DNA of 9,632 nt from Candidatus Woesearchaeota archaeon (GTDB lineage Archaea; Nanobdellota; Nanobdellia; SCGC-AAA011-G17; VGLX01). The notes under the pieces were generated by a model. The model made no database searches, was not told the DNA's origin, and saw only the letters and a program-made list of their open reading frames with translations. Position 1 is the first letter of the stretch. Every line of letters begins with the position of its first letter. The DNA is taken from assembly GCA_016866645.1 (NCBI GenBank), contig VGLX01000025.1:1-9632 (forward strand), given 5' to 3'. The position numbers and the translations under genes were made by a program. Of this stretch, positions 5,364 through 9,632 are shown in pieces.

Positions 5364-5380
5364 GGCATATAAACTATATA
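5364..5380 (-). promoter_or_regulatory. Promoter of the zinc-ribbon gene
   Basis: Minus-strand TATATAGTTTATATGCC is the only strong AT box before the zinc-ribbon ATG and predicts a leader of about 15-20 bases that carries the AGGGGTG ribosome binding site. It lies in the gap between two minus-strand genes, so the zinc-ribbon gene can be transcribed on its own. Confidence 0.4.
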
Positions 5381-5446
5381 AGAATTTCCAAGCTATAACA
5401 ATAGTGTTAGAGGCTGCTAAGAGTATGACATATCCATCATATACTA

Positions 5447-5454
5447 ATAAAAAG
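5447..5454 (-). terminator. Possible T-run terminator
   Basis: CTTTTTATT on the minus strand follows the stop codon of the 124-residue gene directly. Short T-runs end archaeal transcripts; an imperfect inverted repeat (TATGA...TCATA, about 5424-5441) lies just beyond it. Confidence 0.3.
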
Positions 5455-5829
5455 CTAGTCTAATTCTATACCTGGGAAGTCTTCTTCTAGAACTTCGTCT
5501 ATTTCATTATGCCCTAATTCGCGAAGGTCATCTCTTACGTATCTAAAGAATTCTTTTAACTGTTCTTTCGTTCCTTTATTTTCTATATGATGAGCTGCTT
5601 GGGCCAAGGCCTCACGTATTCTAGGCTTAGTGTAACAAGGCTCGTATTCCCCCCAAGGCATTTGAAATTCAAAAGAAAGTTTCATAAAACCAAGATTACC
5701 TGTTTTACGATACGCTTCTATAGACCTGAAAGATGCTAATTCTTCATCAAAATGTTTACTGTCTAAATCTATCTTATACTTTTTTAACTCTTTTACACTC
5801 ATTCCGCATACTTCTTCTATGCTTTTCAT
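5455..5829 (-). CDS. Hypothetical protein, 124 residues
   Basis: Family not recognised. The protein is acidic overall, mixed helical, and soluble, with no signal peptide or membrane helix. A central aromatic-rich part (LGFMKLSFEFQMPWGEY, about 46-62) is followed by helices with AAHHIENKGTKEQLKEFFRY and an acidic end (EEDFPGIELD). No obvious metal-binding Cys/His cluster. The minus-strand TATA box (CTTAAATAATT, 5851-5861) is about 27 bases before the ATG at 5829, so the transcript should be leaderless. It is divergent from the PD-(D/E)XK nuclease gene with only 113 bases between starts, so the two promoters are back to back and may be controlled together. Confidence 0.7.
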   Translation of the reverse strand: MKSIEEVCGMSVKELKKYKIDLDSKHFDEELASFRSIEAYRKTGNLGFMKLSFEFQMPWGEYEPCYTKPRIREALAQAAHHIENKGTKEQLKEFFRYVRDDLRELGHNEIDEVLEEDFPGIELD

Positions 5830-5850
5830 TACCCAACCGTTTACTGCAAT

Positions 5851-5920
5851 AATTATTTAAGCCTTTCTATGAGTCCCGTTTGAACTTTGCTGTGTATTGC
5901 TCACCAAAACCGTTAAAAAC
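5851..5920. promoter_or_regulatory. Divergent promoter region
   Basis: Two TATA-like boxes face opposite ways: CTTAAATAATT on the minus strand at 5851-5861 for the 124-residue gene, and CGTTAAAAAC on the plus strand at 5911-5920 for the nuclease. Each lies about 27 bases from its start codon. No clear operator palindrome is visible between them. Confidence 0.45.
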
Positions 5921-5942
5921 ATCACTTCTCTAAGCTAAGCTT

Positions 5943-7160
5943 ATGATATACTCCCCCTCGAGGCTTAGCACTTTCGAAACTTGCCCGTTAAAGTTCAGGT
6001 TCCAGTACATCGACAAGATAGAGACTCCTGAGGAAGAAGGGGTAGAAGCGTTTCTTGGTAGCAGGGTCCACGAGACTCTGGAAAAGCTGTACAAGGATTT
6101 GAAATTCTTGAAGGAGAACTCGCTGCAAGACCTCCTAGACTATTTTGACAAGCAGTGGAATAAGAACTGGAACGACAGCATAATAATCGTCCATAAGGAA
6201 TACACCCCTGAGAACTACCGCAAGCTAGGCGTAAAGTACGTAACGGATTATTACAACAGGTTCAAGCCTTTCAACCAAGACAAGACCATCGCCACCGAAC
6301 GGAGGATAACGATAAAACTGGATGATAAAGGCGAATACAAGATGCAGGGCTACATAGACCGGATAGCCTACAAAGACGGCTACTACGAAGTCCACGACTA
6401 CAAGACCAACGCCAACCTGCCATTAGAAGAATACCTGATACGGGACAGGCAGCTAAGCCTATACTCGATAGCCCTACTGAAGGATTACCAAGACGCCAAG
6501 AAAGTAAAGCAAGTATGGCACTTCCTAGCCTTCGACAAAGACGTGACGTTAGAGAAAAACAAGAAAGAGCTGGAACAGCTGAGAAAAGACACCATAGCCC
6601 TGATAAAGAAAATCGAAGCGAGCAAGAAAAGGAACGACTTCCCAGCACAGACATCCAGGCTTTGCGACTGGTGCGAGTTCAAGCCACAATGCCCAGAATG
6701 GAAACACCTGTACAAGCTAGAAGACAAGCCAGCCAACGAATACTTAAAAGAAGACGGCGTAACACTGGTGAACAAGTACGCTGCGCTCGACTCCAAATAC
6801 AAGAAGCTCAAACAAGAACTAGAAGAACAGATAGAGAAGATCAAAGAAGCACTGATAGCTTACGCCAAGAAAGAGCAAGTCGAAGTCGTCTACGGAAGCG
6901 ACATGAAAGCCAAAGTCAAAATAGAAGAGAAACTGAAATTCCCAGGAAAAAACGACGAGCAAAGTGAAGAGCTGAAACAACTCCTGAAAACGTTAGGAAG
7001 ATGGGAAGAAGTAGAGATGCTAGACAACTATGCCTTGCTGGCTATGATCAAGAACGGAAAACTCGACACAGCTGAGCTGAAGAAACTGAAAAAGTTCGAA
7101 ACTAAAGAAACGAGTGAAAGCGTTAGACTGAGCAAGTTTAGTAAAGAGGAAGAAGACTGA
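5943..7160 (+). CDS. RecB/Cas4-like PD-(D/E)XK nuclease with 4-Cys iron-sulfur signature
   Basis: A 405-residue protein of the PDDEXK_1 (RecB-like) group. It opens with SPSRLSTFETCPLKFRF (C14), then GSRVHETLE (H43), GYIDRIAY (D139), YEVHDYKT (D152, K154) and RQLSLY (Q170, Y174), the ordered motifs of RecB/Cas4/AddB nucleases. C241, C244 and C250 (LCDWCEFKPQC) with C14 form the four-Cys pattern that holds a 4Fe-4S cluster in AddB and Cas4. About 150 extra residues follow: a coiled coil (280-310), then a lysine- and glutamate-rich domain. No helicase motif is present, and no cas1/cas2 lies nearby, so it is a stand-alone nuclease, probably in DNA repair or defence. The start is supported by a TATA box 27 bases upstream. 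Its stop codon lies within repeat copy E. Confidence 0.88.
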   Translation: MIYSPSRLSTFETCPLKFRFQYIDKIETPEEEGVEAFLGSRVHETLEKLYKDLKFLKENSLQDLLDYFDKQWNKNWNDSIIIVHKEYTPENYRKLGVKYVTDYYNRFKPFNQDKTIATERRITIKLDDKGEYKMQGYIDRIAYKDGYYEVHDYKTNANLPLEEYLIRDRQLSLYSIALLKDYQDAKKVKQVWHFLAFDKDVTLEKNKKELEQLRKDTIALIKKIEASKKRNDFPAQTSRLCDWCEFKPQCPEWKHLYKLEDKPANEYLKEDGVTLVNKYAALDSKYKKLKQELEEQIEKIKEALIAYAKKEQVEVVYGSDMKAKVKIEEKLKFPGKNDEQSEELKQLLKTLGRWEEVEMLDNYALLAMIKNGKLDTAELKKLKKFETKETSESVRLSKFSKEEED

Positions 7161-7247
7161 TTCTTTGAGGTTATCGGAACTCATTTCCGTAATGGTGACG
7201 TTACCCGAAGTGGCGTTAAGGGTTGACGTGGAAGAAATGGACGGAAA
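7151..7247 (+). repeat. Dispersed repeat, copy E (long form)
   Basis: Aligns without gaps to copy D. It starts inside the last codons of the nuclease gene and runs through its stop into the gap before the zinc-ribbon membrane protein gene. It can fold with ACCC (7203-7206) against GGGT and flanking ACGT against ACGT. The promoter of the next gene begins just past it. Confidence 0.75.
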
Positions 7248-7249
7248 GG

Positions 7250-7257
7250 TTTAAAAC
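7250..7257 (+). promoter_or_regulatory. TATA box for the zinc-ribbon membrane protein
   Basis: TTTAAAAC within AGGTTTAAAACCT, about 27 bases ahead of the ATG at 7281, predicts a leaderless transcript. It lies immediately after repeat copy E. Confidence 0.5.
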
Positions 7258-7280
7258 CTGAAACTTCTCTAAAGATTATA

Positions 7281-8264
7281 ATGCCTGATCAGAAACTAGC
7301 AGATTTTATAAAAAAGGCTTTGAAAACAGGTGTTTCTTTAAGTAGTATAAGGTCCCAGTTAAAAACGAAAGGCTGGCCAGACAAACAAATAGATGACTCT
7401 GTTCAGTTGGCAATGTCTCAAAATATTCCTGAACCGCAGCCTATACATCAAGATGTACCTCCTCCAAAACCTGAACCGTCAACTCCAAAGGCTTACTGTT
7501 GGAATTGTGGAACAGAGAATGACACTACCGCAAAAGCGTGTAAGAACTGCGGTTCTAACTTATCGGACCTACCTCGAGAGGTAAAAGGAAGGGACATAAC
7601 AAAAATTGCGGAATTGTCTTTCCAAAAACAAAGCAGAGATTACAGATTTTCAACGTCTATAAAAGGTTCAGCTCTACCTATCGAGACGTTTCTAGATAGA
7701 CTAAGAGAAAAATTATCTGACGAAAAAGTTTTACCATCACAAGCAAAAATTAAAACTGGTGAAATGGATACTAAAATAACTGGCATGACTTTTAGTGGTT
7801 TTTTTGGAAATAGAAGATATGGTGCAGCAACTGCGTCTTCAAATGTTTATACTAATACCTGGAACCCTTTTGATATAACCTATGTATCTGAACAAAACGC
7901 ATTGTTTGGTAAATTTAAAGGTAGAATAAAGATAAATGAGCAAGCAAAATATCATAAAAAAGGCTATGACACGGAGTACGAACTTGAGGATTATGCTCTT
8001 TCAGGTAATATCAGTTTTGAACCTTCAATTGCATTAATGTTTTTGAGCATGGTATTTGGTATAGTTTTAAGTTTTATAATTCACACAGGATTTTGGGCAG
8101 GATTTGGTATAACCCTCGGTTTTATGTTTATCATCGGGTTTATTTCTATGAGCATAGGTGACAAAGAATTAAAGGCAGGGATACCCCAAGATAAGATTAA
8201 GACTGCTATCCTAAAACTAGAAAAACACTTACAACAACAGTCTGAGACGATGTTTAATAGTTAA
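7281..8264 (+). CDS. Zinc-ribbon membrane protein with N-terminal helical domain
   Basis: A 327-residue protein of unknown role. Residues 5-45 (LADFIKKALKTGVSLSSIRS, then GWPDKQIDDSVQLAM) form a small helical unit common at the start of DPANN-like archaeal proteins. A proline-rich linker (49-69) leads to a zinc ribbon, CWNCG and CKNCG (C73, C76, C87, C90). A globular, partly beta region (about 100-245) follows, then two membrane helices (about 249-268 and 271-291) and a charged cytoplasmic tail. The bulk of the protein should therefore be cytoplasmic, anchored near its C-terminus. Codons end in T and A more often than in the nuclease and glpK, which use many C- and G-ending codons, so it may be a recent arrival. 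No enzyme motif is seen. Confidence 0.75.
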   Translation: MPDQKLADFIKKALKTGVSLSSIRSQLKTKGWPDKQIDDSVQLAMSQNIPEPQPIHQDVPPPKPEPSTPKAYCWNCGTENDTTAKACKNCGSNLSDLPREVKGRDITKIAELSFQKQSRDYRFSTSIKGSALPIETFLDRLREKLSDEKVLPSQAKIKTGEMDTKITGMTFSGFFGNRRYGAATASSNVYTNTWNPFDITYVSEQNALFGKFKGRIKINEQAKYHKKGYDTEYELEDYALSGNISFEPSIALMFLSMVFGIVLSFIIHTGFWAGFGITLGFMFIIGFISMSIGDKELKAGIPQDKIKTAILKLEKHLQQQSETMFNS

Positions 8265-8303
8265 TCACTTAATTAGAAATGTTCAAATGCTTTAAGTTGA
8301 ATA

Positions 8304-8615
8304 ATGAAACTCCTATTCGTTTGCACAGGAAACTTGGACAGGATCCCGACAGCCGAAGAATTGTTCAAAGACAAGCATGAAACCAAAAGCTGTGGAATAA
8401 GTCTATCTGCCCCAGTAAGACTGACCAAGAAACTGATAAATTGGGCAGACAAGATTTTCTGCATGGAAGAGCTACATAAAGAAGTCGTTCTGGACATGTG
8501 CCCAAAGGCAAAGGATAAGGCGATTGTATTGGGTATAACGGACTGCTACTTCAGAAATGACCCGAAACTGAAAGAAGAACTCAAAGAAAAGGTCAAGAAG
8601 TATCTAGGAGAGTAG
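8304..8615 (+). CDS. Low-molecular-weight protein tyrosine phosphatase-like protein (COG4551-like)
   Basis: A 103-residue protein with the phosphatase P-loop at its very start: LLFVCTGNLDRIPTAEELF, which gives Cys7-x5-Arg13. The rest (WADKIFCMEELHK at 47-59, then TDCYFRNDPKLKEELKEKV) resembles the short COG4551 predicted phosphatases, in which the acid residue lies in the D-x-x-F/Y-x-x-D-P region (D80 or D86 here). The residue after the P-loop Arg is usually Ser or Thr (RSP); here it is Ile14, so the group that stabilises the Cys thiolate is absent. It may have reduced activity or a changed substrate. The gene is 39 bases after the membrane protein gene and may share its transcript. It converges with the next gene. 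Confidence 0.75.
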   Translation: MKLLFVCTGNLDRIPTAEELFKDKHETKSCGISLSAPVRLTKKLINWADKIFCMEELHKEVVLDMCPKAKDKAIVLGITDCYFRNDPKLKEELKEKVKKYLGE

Positions 8616-8633
8616 TATCTTCTATTAATTAAT

Positions 8634-8640
8634 GTTTTTT
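8634..8640 (+). terminator. T-run between convergent genes
   Basis: GTTTTTT just after the phosphatase-like gene, in the 23-base gap before the convergent gene's stop. A run of six T residues is a typical archaeal termination signal on the plus strand. Confidence 0.35.
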
Positions 8641-9019
8641 ATGGCTGTCCTCCAAGCCTTAGCCAGTTCTTCTGGTCTTGCTGCCTTTCTCTTGTCTCTC
8701 GTTCTTTTTGTCTTTGCTCTGCCTTTCTCTCTGCCTGTTTCTTCCTTTGCAGGGCTTTTTTGACGTTTATCTTTAAGCCTTTCATTTCTTTCTGTAATTC
8801 AAGATACTCTTCCGGATAAGCGTTCTTGAGGGAGTGGAAAGCATATGCTCCCCCCAAACTGTTTGGACCGCCATTTTTTACAAACTCTTCAAGCCACATT
8901 AAGTCTCTAATATACTCTCTTTCGTCTTCGTTGCTATAACTAAGGGCCTTTATCTTGTTCCTCACGTATCGCGTCATTATCTTATCGCCCTTTTCCAACG
9001 GTCCGTAAACGATTGACAT
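8639..9019 (-). CDS. Hypothetical protein with basic coiled-coil tail
   Basis: A 126-residue protein with no recognised family. The N-terminal part (MSIVYGPLEKGDKIMTRYVR to about residue 80) is compact and mixed, with a KNGGPNSLGGAYAFHSLKNA segment. The C-terminal third is a highly charged Lys/Arg/Glu/Gln helix (about 82-120) that should form a coiled coil or bind nucleic acid. The ATG at 9019 is chosen because AGGGGGT (9026-9032) lies six bases ahead of it; a longer frame starting near 9067 would lack this. It converges with the phosphatase-like gene, with 23 bases between their stops. Confidence 0.65.
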   Translation of the reverse strand: MSIVYGPLEKGDKIMTRYVRNKIKALSYSNEDEREYIRDLMWLEEFVKNGGPNSLGGAYAFHSLKNAYPEEYLELQKEMKGLKINVKKALQRKKQAERKAEQRQKERETRERQQDQKNWLRLGGQP

Positions 9020-9114
9020 CTTATTACCCCCTGAGCTGTTCAGCACAACCCTGAGAAAACTCCTCACCGGTTAATAAACCCTCGTGACAAAAATATTCAA
9101 GAAAGAATAAACGC

Positions 9115-9252
9115 TTAGCCAGAAACAAAGATCCTAGCGACAGCCACAACGCTAGGCAGGAAAGCCAAGTACTGCTTCTTCTCAACATCTAAACCACTTA
9201 TGAAAATAGACGCGTAGCATAGGAAAAATGTCTGAAATAAAACAAAGAGTAT
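9115..9252 (-). pseudogene. Possible remnant of a membrane protein C-terminus
   Basis: An open minus-strand frame of 45 codons with no ATG or GTG start. It reads as a hydrophobic peptide with GLDVEKKQYLAFLPSVVAVA near its end. The composition is like the last membrane helix of a transporter. It lies in the 284-base gap between the basic-tail gene and the right-edge gene and overlaps the latter's promoter. A perfect 7-base stem, CCTAGCG (9133-9139) and CGCTAGG (9150-9156), lies within it. It may be chance; no family is recognised. Confidence 0.25.
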
Positions 9253-9268
9253 TTAAACTGAATAATAC

Positions 9269-9298
9269 TAAAAATATGGTATAACCATTAAAGGGTGA
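9269..9298 (+). promoter_or_regulatory. Promoter and ribosome binding site of the right-edge gene
   Basis: An AT-rich stretch TAAAAATAT at about 9269-9277 is the likely TATA element, and AGGGTGA at 9292-9298 lies six bases before the ATG at 9304, a strong Shine-Dalgarno match that supports this start. Confidence 0.45.
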
Positions 9299-9303
9299 AA
9301 ACA

Positions 9304-9632
9304 ATGATAAAAAAATTAAAAAGATTTATATCTGAAGAATCTCGTAATAAGGGAGACCCGGAGGATAAGTCATTTCTTATATGGTACGCTAAAATGAGAT
9401 TACGTCGTTATAATCAACTCAGCTATACTGATTGGAAAGATGGAGGTATAGACTATGTTGTTGAAGGAGATGATAAAATCATATTCTTACAGGGCAAATT
9501 TGGAAAACCAAATATCGACCAAATAAGAGCATTCGCCCACGCTATAGAGGCTTGGAAAGATGAAACATCATTCAATAATTGGATAAAATATGAAGTCAAA
9601 AGCAAAAATTCGAAAACAGTTTTTAATCGTTG
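9304..9632 (+). CDS. AIPR-like / restriction-endonuclease-fold defence protein (5' part, cut by window edge)
   Basis: The first 109 codons of a gene that runs off the right edge without a stop. AGGGTGA at 9292-9298 supports the ATG at 9304. Residues 44-66 read W-K-DGGID-YVVEGDDKIIFL-QGKF: a D-G-G-I-D acid pair (D46, D50), then a beta strand leading to Q63-x-K65. That is the layout of the PD-(D/E)XK-like N-terminal domain in AIPR abortive-infection proteins and Mrr-type endonucleases, where the line reads DGGID...QxKF. A helix with NIDQIRAFAHAIEAW follows. The codons are AT-rich like those of the gene at 7281-8264. The full protein (AIPR members are usually 500-700 residues) is needed for a firm family name. 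Confidence 0.6.
   Translation, partial: MIKKLKRFISEESRNKGDPEDKSFLIWYAKMRLRRYNQLSYTDWKDGGIDYVVEGDDKIIFLQGKFGKPNIDQIRAFAHAIEAWKDETSFNNWIKYEVKSKNSKTVFNR

Noticed and set aside
6271..6967. Long overlapping frames within the nuclease gene on both strands
   Set aside because: Composition is atypical (Cys/Ser/Leu or Arg/Gln rich) and they overlap the clearly coding nuclease.
5943..7160. Nuclease called as Cas4 of a CRISPR locus
   Set aside because: It is twice the usual Cas4 length and there is no cas1, cas2 or array in the window.
837..7247. The five repeats as a CRISPR array
   Set aside because: Copies are hundreds to thousands of bases apart, diverged, and separated by genes, with no regular spacers.

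Overview
This window looks archaeal. AT-rich TATA-like boxes (about 27 bases before the start codon) lie directly ahead of many genes, so those mRNAs would be leaderless or nearly so; the remaining genes have GGTG-type ribosome binding sites. Arg and Ile codons are mostly AGA/AGG and ATA. Several protein families are ones common in archaea: AbrB-RelE and DUF2683-type antitoxin modules, WxCxxxGH zinc ribbons, and a Tat-type AmmeMemoRadiSam radical SAM protein. Many genes are small and the TA/defence load is high, which would fit a DPANN-like genome, but nothing here fixes the lineage.

Left end (1-1300, mostly minus strand): a 5' fragment of a Tat-signal radical SAM enzyme overlaps a four-helix membrane protein whose paired histidines (14 residues apart on two helices) suggest a di-heme cytochrome b with an internal duplication. 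Upstream lies a DUF2683-like antitoxin with phased operator repeats, followed by only the last 36 codons of a RelE-type toxin.

Centre (1300-4800): a full glycerol kinase (glpK), then a minus-strand nucleotidyltransferase overlapping a 62-residue partner gene, then a complete AbrB/MazE-RelE toxin-antitoxin operon with a perfect palindromic operator.

Right part (4790-9632): a double zinc-ribbon protein, an unknown 124-residue protein, a RecB/Cas4-like PD-(D/E)XK nuclease with a 4-Cys cluster, a zinc-ribbon/two-helix membrane protein, a small protein-tyrosine-phosphatase-like protein with an altered P-loop, an unknown basic-tailed protein, and a gene entering from the right edge with a DGGID...QGK motif resembling AIPR/restriction-endonuclease-fold defence proteins.

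The strongest structure not explained by genes is a family of five dispersed intergenic repeats (about 837, 2918, 3884, 4604 and 7151), all in the same orientation, sharing a core around CGTAAGGGT...TTCCCG. They punctuate the TA/nuclease region and do not follow the direction of neighbouring genes. No tRNA, rRNA, CRISPR array, transposase or integrase was seen. The window reads as an accessory region of small TA and defence-type modules next to two metabolic or redox loci (glpK; radical SAM with cytochrome b).
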